Origin: Ndongobacter massiliensis
GTDB lineage: Bacteria; Bacillota; Clostridia; Tissierellales; Peptoniphilaceae
Direction of reading: 5' to 3'
Length of the DNA stretch: 64,000 nucleotides
Assembly (NCBI RefSeq): GCF_900120375.1
Contig: NZ_LT635480.1
Location: 744,001 to 808,000, forward strand
Positions 1 through 9,257 of this stretch are shown here, one piece after another (the stretch's first letter is position 1; each line of letters opens with the position of its first letter). Below the pieces are notes generated by a model, which saw only the letters and a program-made list of their open reading frames with translations, searched no databases and was not told the DNA's origin. Both the position numbers and the translations under genes were made by a program.

Positions 1-2070
1 CAGTCGAACGGAGGCATTGCGCGCCAATTTTCCAGAGGTCACATAGACACCGGCAACCATTCCCGCATTCGGCACCTTGAACGTTTGACGCACTTCGGCA
101 CGCCCCAAAACCTCCTCGCGGAATTTCGGAGAAAGCATTCCCTGAATCGCCTTTTGTATGTCCTCCACGGCTTCGTAAATCACGCGATAGGTGCGGATAT
201 CGATCGCATCTTTTTCCGCCTGCAACTGCGCTCCCTGACTCGGGCGCACATTAAAACCGATGATAATCGCATCCGAAGCGGCGGCAAGTAAAACGTCGGA
301 CTCGGTAATTCCGCCGACAGCGCCGTGGATGATGTTGACGATGACTTCGTCATTGCCCAACTTGGACAGCGACCCTTCCACCGCATCGATGGTGCCCTTG
401 ACGTCAGTTTTGACGATGACGTTGAGCTCCTTGAGCTCGCCCTCAGAAATGCGGGAATGTAGCTCTTCCAGGGAAATATGGGTCTTGTTGAGCTTTTCCT
501 CCCGTGCTTTTTCCATCGCTTTTTGCGCATAGGCGCGAGCAATTTTTTCATTCGCGACGGCGTAAATATGATCGCCGGCTTCCGGGACATCGGAGAGTCC
601 CAAAATCTTTACAGGCATGGACGGACCGGCTTTTTTCACGCGTTTGCCCTGCGCATCAAACATGGCCCGGATGTGTCCGCTGACGCTGCCGGAAACGACA
701 TAATCGTCGTCGCGCAGCGTACCCTTTTGCACCAGCACCGAAGCGGTGGCGCCGCGCCCCTTTTCCAGCTCGGCTTCAATGACGATGCCGACGGCGCGTC
801 GATTCGGATTGGCTTTCAGCTCTTCCATTTCCGCCACCATAAGCACCATTTGCAGCAGCTCTTCGATGCCCGATCCGGTTTTTGCCGAAACCGGTACCAT
901 AATCGTATCGCCGCCCCATTCTTCCGCCAGAAGACCGTATTCCGTCAGTTCCTGCATGACGCGATTCGGATCCGCTTCGTACTTGTCCATTTTATTGATC
1001 GCCACGACAATCGGCGTTCCCGCCGCCTTTGCGTGGTTGATCGCTTCCACGGTCTGCGGCATCACGCCGTCGTCCGCTGCCACCACTAGAATTGTAATAT
1101 CCGTCGCCTGTGCGCCGCGCATTCGCATCTGCGTAAAGGCCTCATGACCCGGCGTATCGAGAAAGGTAATCTTCTTGCCTTCAAAGTTGATGGTGGACGC
1201 GCCGATGTGCTGGGTAATGCCACCGGCTTCACCACGCGTCACTTCCGTGCTACGGATGGCATCGAGAATCGAGGTTTTCCCGTGATCGACGTGTCCCATA
1301 ACGGTAATGACCGGCGGACGTTCGCGCAGATCTTTATCGCGATCCGGGAAGTCCAAATCGGCGAAGATGTCCTCATCGCGTTCGCCGCTCGGCTGCATAA
1401 TCAGCACCCCAAATTTCTCCGCGACTTTTTCCGCTGTTTCAAACCGGATGGTTTCGTTTAAGCCTGCCATAATCCCCAAACGGATGAGTTCGCCGATGAC
1501 CGCCATGGAATTTTTACGAATGGCGTTGGCAAAATCGGCAACGGTGATTTCCGCCGGAATTTCGATGATATCTTCAAAATCATCCTTGGGCTGTTCGTTG
1601 ACCGCTTTTTTCTCTTTTTTATTCTTCTTGCGGCTTTTTACCGGACGCTGTTCGACGGATTCTTCCGTTTGCTCCTTCTTTTTCCCTTCGACATTTTTTT
1701 TGCGATTATGCCGCTCGCGTTGCTCCAAATCATCCGGATCCTCCTCATCCAAGCGCTTTTTCTTTCCGTGACGTTTGGGCAAATCGGACGAAGCTTCCCT
1801 GTTTTTCGCCGGAAGTTTGCTTCCTTTTTCTAGACGCTTTTTGCGCGGCGATTTCTGCGAAGCGACGGACTCTTTCCGTTCCGGTTTTTCCGCCGCAGCA
1901 ATGGGCTCCTCTTGTGCGTAAAAAGTTCGTGCCTGTGCTACTTCTTCATCACTCATTGTCGACATGTGCGACTTATAACTCAGCGAACAATCCTCCGATA
2001 ATTTTTTCAAAAACAGCTTGGAGCTGAAGCCCAATTCCTTGGCCAATTCGTAAACTCTCATTTTCCCCAT
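1..2070 (-). CDS. infB: Translation initiation factor IF-2 (C-terminus cut by window edge)
   Basis: IF-2 is the GTPase that brings fMet-tRNA to the 30S subunit and promotes subunit joining. Reading from the ATG at 2070 gives an N-terminal IF2_N helix module ([13 protein letters not shown]), a highly charged Lys/Glu linker, a second IF2_N module, and then the G domain: GHVDHGKTS (about residue 257), [13 protein letters not shown] (about 358) and SAKTGSG. Domains II to IV follow. About 690 residues are visible; the last part of domain IV lies outside the window. A second in-frame ATG at 2061 is possible, but GAGGTG sits just upstream of 2070. It begins 8 nt after the ylxR stop. The L7Ae-like ylxQ gene usually found between ylxR and infB is absent. 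Confidence 0.97.
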   Translation of the reverse strand, partial: MGKMRVYELAKELGFSSKLFLKKLSEDCSLSYKSHMSTMSDEEVAQARTFYAQEEPIAAAEKPERKESVASQKSPRKKRLEKGSKLPAKNREASSDLPKRHGKKKRLDEEDPDDLEQRERHNRKKNVEGKKKEQTEESVEQRPVKSRKKNKKEKKAVNEQPKDDFEDIIEIPAEITVADFANAIRKNSMAVIGELIRLGIMAGLNETIRFETAEKVAEKFGVLIMQPSGERDEDIFADLDFPDRDKDLRERPPVITVMGHVDHGKTSILDAIRSTEVTRGEAGGITQHIGASTINFEGKKITFLDTPGHEAFTQMRMRGAQATDITILVVAADDGVMPQTVEAINHAKAAGTPIVVAINKMDKYEADPNRVMQELTEYGLLAEEWGGDTIMVPVSAKTGSGIEELLQMVLMVAEMEELKANPNRRAVGIVIEAELEKGRGATASVLVQKGTLRDDDYVVSGSVSGHIRAMFDAQGKRVKKAGPSMPVKILGLSDVPEAGDHIYAVANEKIARAYAQKAMEKAREEKLNKTHISLEELHSRISEGELKELNVIVKTDVKGTIDAVEGSLSKLGNDEVIVNIIHGAVGGITESDVLLAAASDAIIIGFNVRPSQGAQLQAEKDAIDIRTYRVIYEAVEDIQKAIQGMLSPKFREEVLGRAEVRQTFKVPNAGMVAGVYVTSGKLARNASVRL

Positions 2071-2078
2071 ACAACACC

Positions 2079-2342
2079 TCACTCTTGTTCTACATAGTCC
2101 ATGATCTCCTCATAGATAGTTTCATCGATCGAAGCCTTCAAGGCGTGGCGCAACAGATTTCTCTTCTGCGCTTTCGCGATACACTGCGCATCGCGGCAAA
2201 GGTAGGCGCCCCTGCCTTCCGCCTTGCCCGTCGGGTCGATGACGATGCCGGCCTGTGGATCGCATACGATGCGCACCAGTTCGCGCTTCGGCTTTCGCGC
2301 TTGGCAGGCGATGCATTTGCGCAGCGGAACGCGACGATTCAT
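2079..2342 (-). CDS. ylxR: YlxR/RnpM family RNA-binding protein (DUF448)
   Basis: This is an 87-residue protein of the YlxR family, with the family signature near the start (RRVPLRKCIACQARKPKREL) followed by GRGAYLC and a basic tail (KAQKRNLLRHAL). The family binds RNA, and the Bacillus member has been described as a modulator of RNase P. The start overlaps the nusA stop by 4 nt and infB follows after 8 nt, so it is translated as part of the rimP-nusA-ylxR-infB operon. Length and position match the family well. Confidence 0.93.
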   Translation of the reverse strand: MNRRVPLRKCIACQARKPKRELVRIVCDPQAGIVIDPTGKAEGRGAYLCRDAQCIAKAQKRNLLRHALKASIDETIYEEIMDYVEQE

Positions 2343-3586
2343 TCGCTGCTCTCCTCGTCGGCTTGTTTCTTCGCCTCCGCCATTTTCACCAAATCGGCAA
2401 GCGTCTCCCCGCGCAGCACCTCCTCCGGTTTCTCCGGCATGACTTCCGGTTCTGGTTCGACGTTTTGTAACAATGTTTGGACGGAATCCTTGGCCTCGCG
2501 AACCGGCACCGCTGCCGCCGCGACTTCCATCGCATCAAAGCCTGCCGGGTCGGCAAGATACTGCTCGTGCCCTTTGATGTCAATTTTCCACCCGGTCAAA
2601 CGCGCCGCCAGACGCACATTTTGTCCTTCTTTACCGATGGCAAGCGAAAGCTGGTCATCCGGCACAATGACGACGGCTGATTTTTCCGGGACATTCGTGA
2701 TCACGCGCTCCGCCTCGGACGGACTCAGCGCATTGGAGATGAATTTCTTGATGTTCGGGTCGTAGATGACAATATCCATCTTTTCGCCGCTCAGCGCCGC
2801 AACAATTTCATTGACGCGCACTCCCTTGTACCCGACACAGGCGCCAATCGGATCGATATTCGGATTTTCCGTATAAACGGCAACTTTGGAACGCGATCCC
2901 GCCTCCCGGGCAATCGAGAAAATCTCCACTATTCCGTCTGCAATCTCCGGCACTTCCTGCTCAAATAGACGGGACACCAATCCTGTATGCGAACGCGAGA
3001 GTACAATCTGCGGACCGCGGGTCGAATTGCGCACTTCCGTCACATATAATTTCAGACGATCGCCGGCATGGACATTTTCTCCGGGAATCCGCTCGTTCTT
3101 CGGCACAATGCCCTCGGTCTTTCCCAGATTGATGTAAATATTGTTGCGGTCCACGCGCTGTACGGTTCCGGTAATCATTTCCCGCAAGCGGTCGGCATAC
3201 TCCTCGTATATGGCTTCCCGCTCCGCATCGCGCATTTTCTGAATGATGATATTCTTCGCCGTCTGCGCCGCCACGCGGCCAAAATGCTTCGGCTTCACTT
3301 CAATGCGCATCGTATCGCCCAATTCAATGCGCTTGCGCTTCGTGCGCGCCTCTTCCAGACTGATCTGCTGTTGCGCATCTTCCACGTGTTCCACAACCTC
3401 TTTGAGCGCGTATACCTTCATGTCTCCGGTTTCTTCGTTAATTTCCACTTCGACATTGGTGTTGTCTGAAAAGTTCTTTTCATAACTTTTCTCCATCGCC
3501 TTGGCGAGCGCTTCCAGAATGGCGTGTTTGGGTATTCCCTTCCCGCGTTCCAATTCATCCAGCGCCCGGATCAGCTCCTTGTTCAT
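2339..3586 (-). CDS. nusA: Transcription termination/antitermination factor NusA
   Basis: NusA binds RNA polymerase and nascent RNA and tunes pausing and intrinsic termination. The 415 residues show the N-terminal polymerase-binding domain, an S1 domain (ITGTVQRVDRNNIYINLG, about residues 135-200), and two KH domains with the motifs IGACVGYKGVRV and LAIGKEGQNVRLAARLTGW. A short acidic tail replaces the acidic repeats found in enterobacteria. The start is ATG at 3586 behind AAGGAAAGAGGGG. It lies 18 nt after rimP. The operon leader carries an intrinsic terminator (4083-4116) that NusA itself might act on. Confidence 0.97.
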   Translation of the reverse strand: MNKELIRALDELERGKGIPKHAILEALAKAMEKSYEKNFSDNTNVEVEINEETGDMKVYALKEVVEHVEDAQQQISLEEARTKRKRIELGDTMRIEVKPKHFGRVAAQTAKNIIIQKMRDAEREAIYEEYADRLREMITGTVQRVDRNNIYINLGKTEGIVPKNERIPGENVHAGDRLKLYVTEVRNSTRGPQIVLSRSHTGLVSRLFEQEVPEIADGIVEIFSIAREAGSRSKVAVYTENPNIDPIGACVGYKGVRVNEIVAALSGEKMDIVIYDPNIKKFISNALSPSEAERVITNVPEKSAVVIVPDDQLSLAIGKEGQNVRLAARLTGWKIDIKGHEQYLADPAGFDAMEVAAAAVPVREAKDSVQTLLQNVEPEPEVMPEKPEEVLRGETLADLVKMAEAKKQADEESSE

Positions 3587-3604
3587 CCCCTCTTTCCTTT
3601 CTTC

Positions 3605-4066
3605 CTATGAAAACAGAATCGCCGGTTTAATTTGAGCAATCTCTTTCCGTGCCAACCGTTCTTCTTTTTTCCCTTGCGACAATACCAATTCGTCCTCGGT
3701 AAAACCGAGCAACGTAGCCGTGTGCTTCTTTGTGCCGTCGATCTTACGATATAAAGTAATTTCCACCGCTTCACCGATATTGCGCTCCAAATCGCGCGCC
3801 GTCACCAGAGGACGGTTCAGATCCGGCGAACAGACTTCCAAGTAATACGCCGTATCCTGCGGATCCCATTCATCCAACAACGGACTGAGGTGGCGACTGA
3901 CCGTCTCGCAATCATCGACGCGAATGCCCTCCGGTCGGTAAATATAAAATCGCAGGTACGCCGCGCCCCCTTCCCGCACGTATTCCGCATCAATCATCTC
4001 ATACCCGAGGGACGCGATTTCCTCGGCGGCACGCGGCCGCAATGTTTGCAATATGTTTTTATTCAC
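3605..4066 (-). CDS. rimP: Ribosome maturation factor RimP
   Basis: RimP assists 30S subunit assembly. I place the start at GTG 4066, which has GAGAGGTGG about 7 nt upstream and gives 153 residues, normal for the family. The reading frame stays open upstream to 4120, but that stretch contains the leader terminator, so the longer start is rejected. Family features include an N-terminal alpha/beta domain (GYEMIDAEYVREGGAAYLRFYI), the SPGLxRPL-like SPDLNRPL, and a C-terminal SH3-like barrel. It is the first gene of the rimP-nusA-ylxR-infB operon. Confidence 0.93.
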   Translation of the reverse strand: MNKNILQTLRPRAAEEIASLGYEMIDAEYVREGGAAYLRFYIYRPEGIRVDDCETVSRHLSPLLDEWDPQDTAYYLEVCSPDLNRPLVTARDLERNIGEAVEITLYRKIDGTKKHTATLLGFTEDELVLSQGKKEERLARKEIAQIKPAILFS

Positions 4067-4082
4067 CTTTTCCACCTCTCTG

Positions 4083-4116
4083 AAAAAAACAAGAGCGGGG
4101 CACGCCAGCTCTTGTT
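4083..4116 (-). terminator. Leader terminator / attenuator upstream of rimP-nusA operon
   Basis: On the minus strand a 9-bp stem (AACAAGAGC/GCTCTTGTT) with an 11-nt loop runs straight into seven T residues. It lies downstream of the promoter at 4142-4170 and upstream of the rimP start at 4066, so it acts in the leader of the operon that encodes NusA. It could also stop read-through from polC. Confidence 0.85.
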
Positions 4117-4141
4117 CCATCCATCCTTACAAACTGTTATC

Positions 4142-4170
4142 AGTATAGCAGAAATACAACCGTTCTGCAA
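4142..4170 (-). promoter_or_regulatory. Sigma-A type promoter for rimP-nusA-ylxR-infB
   Basis: On the minus strand the -35 is TTGCAG (4165-4170), the spacer is 17 nt and the -10 is TATACT (4142-4147), preceded by TGC as in extended -10 promoters. Transcription should start near 4135, only about 20 nt before the leader terminator. Confidence 0.8.
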
Positions 4171-4209
4171 TTCGTGCGGGAAGCGAGTCCGAAATTCGCC
4201 ACATGGCGC

Positions 4210-7200
4210 TCAGCCGAAGAAACTCATCTGATTCGTCTGCGGGAGCACATCCAAAAGTCCGTACTCGCGCATGGACTCCATGCATTTATTCGGCAGGTTG
4301 GCACGCTTCTTCATCTCCTCCTGGGACAGGAACTTACCCTCTGCGCGCGCATCCACCAGCGACCGCGCCATCGCTTCCGAGAGCCCGTCCAAGGCCGCAA
4401 GGGGCGGCAAAACGCAGTGCTCATCCGTTCCGTCAAAGGCGGTTGCCTGCGAATGGTAGAGATCTGCCCTTGCAAAGCGGTATCCGCGCGCATACATTTC
4501 TTCAATAACTTCCAACAAGGTCCATTTGGCGGCGTCAACTTCTTCTTCCGAGTCGCGCAGCGCCTGCATGGCGTTTTGGACCTGCTCCAGACTTTGAAAG
4601 AGATATGCCGTTGAAAAATCGGAGAGGCGCTGTGTGAAATACGTGGCGTAAAATGCCGTCGGTCGATGGACTTTGAACCAGGCGATGCGATAACTCATCA
4701 TGACATAGGCAACGGCATGCGCCTTCGGAAACATGTATTGGATTTTATTGCACGAATCGATGTACCACTCCGGTACCCCGTGTGCACGCATATGGTCCTC
4801 ATATCCCTCGGGAATCCCCCGACCCTTGCGAACTGCCTCCATCGTCTGAAAACTCTCCAACTTATCCATGCCGCGTGCAATCAGGGAAATCATAATGTCG
4901 TCGCGCGTACAGATCGCCTGTGTCAACCCGATCGTTCCCTCCTCGATGAGTTTTTGCGCATTGTTCAGCCACACATCCGTCCCGTGGGACAAGCCAGCAA
5001 TTCGAACCAACTCTGCAAAGGTCGAGGGCATGGTATCCTTCAACATACCGCGCACGAAACCGGTCCCGAACTCGGGAATGCCCAATGATCCATCCGACTC
5101 ATTGGAATACGGCGCCAGGCTTTTTAAGGAAGACGCCCCGCGAAACAGAGCCATGGTTTCCGGATCGTCGAATGCAATCTCCAAGGGAGAAAGACCTGTC
5201 ATCTCCTCCAGTTGCCGAATGATTGTCGGGCTGGTGTGACCCAGTTCGTCCAACTTCAGCATGCGACCACTTAAATTTTTATAGCTGAAATGCGTCGTGA
5301 CGACACCGCTTTTCGGATCATCCGCTGGGTATTGAATGGGACAGAAATCTAAAATATCCATGTCCTGTGGGACAATCATAAGCCCACCTGCATGCTGTCC
5401 GGTGGTGCGCTTCGTTCCTTCCAGAATGCGCTGCAGCGCGTGAATGCGCGCCTCGTTCATGCTGCGGTCCGCCTCCGGAATATACGGCTGTTCGAGATAT
5501 TTTTTGATATAACCGTAAGCGGTTTTCGACTGAATCCCTGAAATCGTCCCCGCGCGGAAGACCTTCCCCTCCCCGAAGAGGGTCTCCGTGTATTTATGAA
5601 TGACGGGCATATACTCACCCGCAAAATTCAAATCGATATCCGGTTCCTTATCGCCGTGGAACCCCAAAAACACTTCAAACGGAATATCGTGCCCATCGCG
5701 GTGCATGGCAGCGCCGCATTCGGGACAGGATTTTTCCGGCAAATCAAAACCCGATCCCACTTCTTCCTTTTCAAAAAACTCGCTGTGCTTGCAGTTCGGA
5801 CAGACATAGTGCGGCACCAACGGATTGACCTCCGTGATGCCCGCCATGGTGGCGGCAAAAGAAGAACCCACAGAACCGCGCGAACCAACCAAGTACCCGT
5901 CCTCGTTCGATTTCAAAACGAGCCTTCGGGCAATGACGTACAGCGAGGCATAGCCGTTGCTGACAATGGCATCAATTTCGCGCTGCAGCCGCTTTGCAAC
6001 CGGCGCGGGAAGCGGATCGCCATAGATCGCCTGCGCCTGCTTGCGCGTAATGTCGCGCAACTCTTCTTCCGCGCCCGCCAGCTTCGGCGTAAACGTCCCC
6101 TCGGGGATCGGACAAATCGATTCCAAGCCTTCCGCAAATGCAAGCGGCGCTTCGAGAACTAGCATCTCCTGCAAGCGCTTCGGCAGCCAGGAAAAGCCCG
6201 CCATCATCTCCGATGTTGTAAAAAGCCGGTAGCGCGTGATGTCTTCCATTTCCGTTCTTCGTTGATAATTGGCTAGGATATTGCGTGCCGTTTTCTCCCC
6301 CGCATCCAAATAGCAGGGCATGCCGATGGCAAAGACAGGAATTTCCGCCTGCTCTGCCAACTGAATGATCTGCTCCACAAGGGCGCGATAATGATCCTGA
6401 TCGCCCGCCAATTCCATCTGCACGGCCTTTTCCCAATAGTAATCCGGCTCCACGACAAGAAAGTCGAAGGAGCTCGCAAGGCGCAGCAGTTCCGCCTGCG
6501 GCAGGCGGCGCGAAACGGCGGCAAATAACGCGGATCCGACAAAACCGGAGCCGATCAAAAGGCCCTCAGAATATTGCCGGTACAGTGATTGCGGAATGCC
6601 CGGCATATGAAAAAAGTAGTCCATATTCGCCCGGGAAACGAGTGCATAAAGATTCTTCAATCCAGCTTGTGTAGCACAATAAATTAATGCTTCGTCATTT
6701 TCATGGCGCGCCAACGGGAAATCCGAAGGGGTCCGGTTGATATCCGAAAAGGCCATCCCCTTTTCCCGCCATTCTTCAAAGAGTTTCAGGAAGGCTTCCC
6801 CGGTCGCCTGCGCATCATCGCAGGCGCGATGGTGGTTTACCAGCACGACGCCGAGCTTTTTGGTCAGGGTATCCAGTTTATGGTTGTGATATTCCGGATG
6901 CAGACAGCGCGCCAAACCCAACGTATCCACATAAACCGGTTGGAAGTTGATATTCTGTCGACGGGCGTTTTCGCGCAGAAAACCGATGTCGAAATCCGCA
7001 TTGTGCGCCACAAATACCGAACCGCGCGCAAAATTCAAAAATCGCGGCAGTACAGATTCAATGGGATCCGCCCCCGCCACCATGGCATCATCAATGCTTG
7101 TCAATTCGGTAATTCTTGCGGGAATTGGACGCTTGGGATGCACAAATTCACTGAATTCGCCGACTTTCTTTCCCTTTTTATAGCGCACCGCTCCAATTTC

Positions 7201-8196
7201 GATAATGCGCTCAAGGAAAGGAGAAAATCCCGTTGTTTCAATATCAAAAACCGTAAAATCATCCGGTTGTTCCGGCACCGCATCGCCCAAGCAGGTCAGA
7301 ATTTTGTGCTCATCGCGCAAAATTTTGGCGTGATAACCGTAAATCGGTTGAATGCTACTCTTTTTGAAGGCTTCATAAACGAGGGGATAGGCCTGCACCG
7401 AACCGCGGTCGGTAATGCCGACATAGCGATGTCCCCAGGATTCCAGACGCTTTTGCAACGCCTTTGGCGCAATCAGCCCCTCCATATTGCTCATCTGCGT
7501 ATGGACGCTCAGTTCCACTCGCTTCACGGGCGCATCATCCATCGGCATCACCGGGGTTGTCTCCAAAAAACCCTCGGCGGAAAAGAGATTTTCCTTCGCA
7601 AACTCATCGTACTGCAGCCGTCCACGCACATAAACAGTAATGCCGTTTTGCAACACTTCCTGCGCGGCTTTCTGCTCTTTTTTCTTGATAAATGCCTTGC
7701 CGCGCAGCGCCGAACCCTCCGGCGTATCGAGATCGAAAGATGCGATTAAATAGCCGGTTTTTGTCATCGTCCACTGCAATTCGGCAAGACATCCCCGCGT
7801 CGTGCACATGCCGCGCTCAAAACTGACTTCCGCCAAAGGCAGCCAGCTTGCCACATCACTTTCTTTGATGCGCCCGATGACAAAGCCCGAGGGCGCGGTT
7901 GTGACACTCGTTTTCTTCGAGCGTACAATCTCAATCGTCTCTTCCTTCGGCAATTTTTTTGCCAATTCCGTCGAACTGAGTGTGCTGCGGATCGGCGGTA
8001 AAAATTGCAACACTGTGGGCGCACCCATGCGTTCGGAAAGGCGACTTTCCAGCTCTTTGCGCGTCTCGGCGTCCGGCTCTTCGGTGCAGAGGCGCACAGA
8101 AACACGGCGCGCCGACTTGTGATAGATCACTCTTTCAATCGAAACGCCGGATAAACCGCTCTCCTTTTCAAGGGAAATTAACTGCTCTAAATTCAT
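4210..8196 (-). CDS. polC: DNA polymerase III alpha subunit, PolC type (degenerate PHP domain)
   Basis: PolC is the main replicative DNA polymerase of Bacillota and has a built-in 3'-5' exonuclease. The 1328 residues run: shortened N-terminal domain, OB fold (about 105-215), PHP part 1 (about 225-300), DEDD exonuclease (FDIETTG at 317-323, VAHNADFD, HHRACDDA), PHP part 2, palm/fingers with a zinc module (CPNC...CPEC, about 798-830), catalytic PDIDLNF (about 855) and LDELGH, and a C-terminal QMSFF resembling a clamp-binding peptide. The family is usually near 1440 residues; the loss is mostly in the N-terminal domain. The PHP metal-binding residues are missing (see findings). The start overlaps ispG by 4 nt. 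Confidence 0.97.
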   Translation of the reverse strand: MNLEQLISLEKESGLSGVSIERVIYHKSARRVSVRLCTEEPDAETRKELESRLSERMGAPTVLQFLPPIRSTLSSTELAKKLPKEETIEIVRSKKTSVTTAPSGFVIGRIKESDVASWLPLAEVSFERGMCTTRGCLAELQWTMTKTGYLIASFDLDTPEGSALRGKAFIKKKEQKAAQEVLQNGITVYVRGRLQYDEFAKENLFSAEGFLETTPVMPMDDAPVKRVELSVHTQMSNMEGLIAPKALQKRLESWGHRYVGITDRGSVQAYPLVYEAFKKSSIQPIYGYHAKILRDEHKILTCLGDAVPEQPDDFTVFDIETTGFSPFLERIIEIGAVRYKKGKKVGEFSEFVHPKRPIPARITELTSIDDAMVAGADPIESVLPRFLNFARGSVFVAHNADFDIGFLRENARRQNINFQPVYVDTLGLARCLHPEYHNHKLDTLTKKLGVVLVNHHRACDDAQATGEAFLKLFEEWREKGMAFSDINRTPSDFPLARHENDEALIYCATQAGLKNLYALVSRANMDYFFHMPGIPQSLYRQYSEGLLIGSGFVGSALFAAVSRRLPQAELLRLASSFDFLVVEPDYYWEKAVQMELAGDQDHYRALVEQIIQLAEQAEIPVFAIGMPCYLDAGEKTARNILANYQRRTEMEDITRYRLFTTSEMMAGFSWLPKRLQEMLVLEAPLAFAEGLESICPIPEGTFTPKLAGAEEELRDITRKQAQAIYGDPLPAPVAKRLQREIDAIVSNGYASLYVIARRLVLKSNEDGYLVGSRGSVGSSFAATMAGITEVNPLVPHYVCPNCKHSEFFEKEEVGSGFDLPEKSCPECGAAMHRDGHDIPFEVFLGFHGDKEPDIDLNFAGEYMPVIHKYTETLFGEGKVFRAGTISGIQSKTAYGYIKKYLEQPYIPEADRSMNEARIHALQRILEGTKRTTGQHAGGLMIVPQDMDILDFCPIQYPADDPKSGVVTTHFSYKNLSGRMLKLDELGHTSPTIIRQLEEMTGLSPLEIAFDDPETMALFRGASSLKSLAPYSNESDGSLGIPEFGTGFVRGMLKDTMPSTFAELVRIAGLSHGTDVWLNNAQKLIEEGTIGLTQAICTRDDIMISLIARGMDKLESFQTMEAVRKGRGIPEGYEDHMRAHGVPEWYIDSCNKIQYMFPKAHAVAYVMMSYRIAWFKVHRPTAFYATYFTQRLSDFSTAYLFQSLEQVQNAMQALRDSEEEVDAAKWTLLEVIEEMYARGYRFARADLYHSQATAFDGTDEHCVLPPLAALDGLSEAMARSLVDARAEGKFLSQEEMKKRANLPNKCMESMREYGLLDVLPQTNQMSFFG

Positions 8197-9248
8197 ACAT
8201 CCAACTTTCCGATTTCCTCCAGAAGGGCATCCAAAAGCGCCGCTTCGGGTACCTGACGAATGACTTTTCCTTTGCGGAAGAGAACGCCGTACCCGCGCCC
8301 GCCGGCAATGCCCAGATCTGCCTCTTTCGCTTCACCGGGACCGTTGACCGGACAGCCCATAATCGCGACTTTCAAATTCTTTTTCAGCGGTGCAAGGCGT
8401 CGCTGCGCTTCTTCTACAATCCCAATTAAATCAATCTTTGTGCGCGCACAGGTCGGACAGGACACAAGATCGATGCCCTCGCGCAATAACCCCAGACTCT
8501 TCAAAATTGCGCGGCCAACGCGCACTTCTTCCACCGGATCGCCCGTCAAGGAAACGCGTATCGTATCGCCAATGCCGTCGGCTAAAAGCGCGCCGATTCC
8601 AACGGCGGACTTGATGGTCCCTTGGAAAGGCGGCCCCGCCTCGGTGACCCCGAGGTGCAACGGACAATCACTTTCCTGTGCAAAGCGCCGGTAGGCGGCA
8701 ATCATCGTCGGTACATCGCTGGACTTGATAGAAACTTTAATTGCGTGAAAATCGTAGGCTTCGATGCGGCGCACTTCTTCCAACGCGCTCGCGACGAGCG
8801 AATCGACATTGACGCCGTGGTATTTTTCAATCATTTCGCGGTGCACCGATCCGGAGTTGACGCCGACGCGGATGGGAATATCCTTTTTTTGACAAGCTTC
8901 GACGACTTTCCGCAAGTTTTCTTCGCTGCCCAAATTACCGGGATTGATGCGCAGACAGTCACAGCCGTATTCCACCGCGTACAGAGCCAGGCGGTAATCA
9001 AATTGGATATCTGCGATAAACGGAATATGGGTACGCTCCCGAATGACGGGGATGGCGCGGGCATCTTCCAAATCATTGATCGCCGAACGTGAAATATGAC
9101 AGCCGGCATCCTCAAAAGCGAGAATTTGTGCCACTGTTGCGGCAATATCCTTCGTATCTGTGTTTGTCATTGACTGCACAGATATGGGAGATGGGCCGCC
9201 CACCGCGACGGATCCGACGTGAATGGTGCGGGTACGATGTCGTTGCAT
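8193..9248 (-). CDS. ispG: 4-hydroxy-3-methylbut-2-enyl diphosphate synthase (flavodoxin)
   Basis: IspG converts MEcPP to HMBPP in the MEP isoprenoid pathway using a 4Fe-4S cluster. The 351-residue protein has the N-terminal TIM barrel (start IHVGSVAVGG, SVQSMTNTDTKD) and the C-terminal cluster domain with Cys264 and Cys267 (SCPTCART) and Cys299 (GCPVNGPGEA), where the glutamate completes the cluster ligands. A strong AGGAGGAG precedes ATG 9248. It sits between rseP and polC and overlaps polC by 4 nt. The pathway partner dxr, often found between cdsA and rseP, is not in this block. Confidence 0.96.
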   Translation of the reverse strand: MQRHRTRTIHVGSVAVGGPSPISVQSMTNTDTKDIAATVAQILAFEDAGCHISRSAINDLEDARAIPVIRERTHIPFIADIQFDYRLALYAVEYGCDCLRINPGNLGSEENLRKVVEACQKKDIPIRVGVNSGSVHREMIEKYHGVNVDSLVASALEEVRRIEAYDFHAIKVSIKSSDVPTMIAAYRRFAQESDCPLHLGVTEAGPPFQGTIKSAVGIGALLADGIGDTIRVSLTGDPVEEVRVGRAILKSLGLLREGIDLVSCPTCARTKIDLIGIVEEAQRRLAPLKKNLKVAIMGCPVNGPGEAKEADLGIAGGRGYGVLFRKGKVIRQVPEAALLDALLEEIGKLDV

Positions 9249-9257
9249 AATCTCCTC

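Noticed and set aside
478-1089. A 203-codon plus-strand frame opposite infB
   Set aside because: The minus strand carries the complete IF-2 GTPase motifs; the plus frame is a shadow.
4067-4120. An extended N-terminus for rimP
   Set aside because: The added codons are the leader terminator hairpin; GTG 4066 has a good ribosome site and gives the normal length.
6703-7749. A 348-codon open frame on the plus strand opposite polC
   Set aside because: It is the mirror of the PolC exonuclease and PHP region; no motif or ribosome site supports it.
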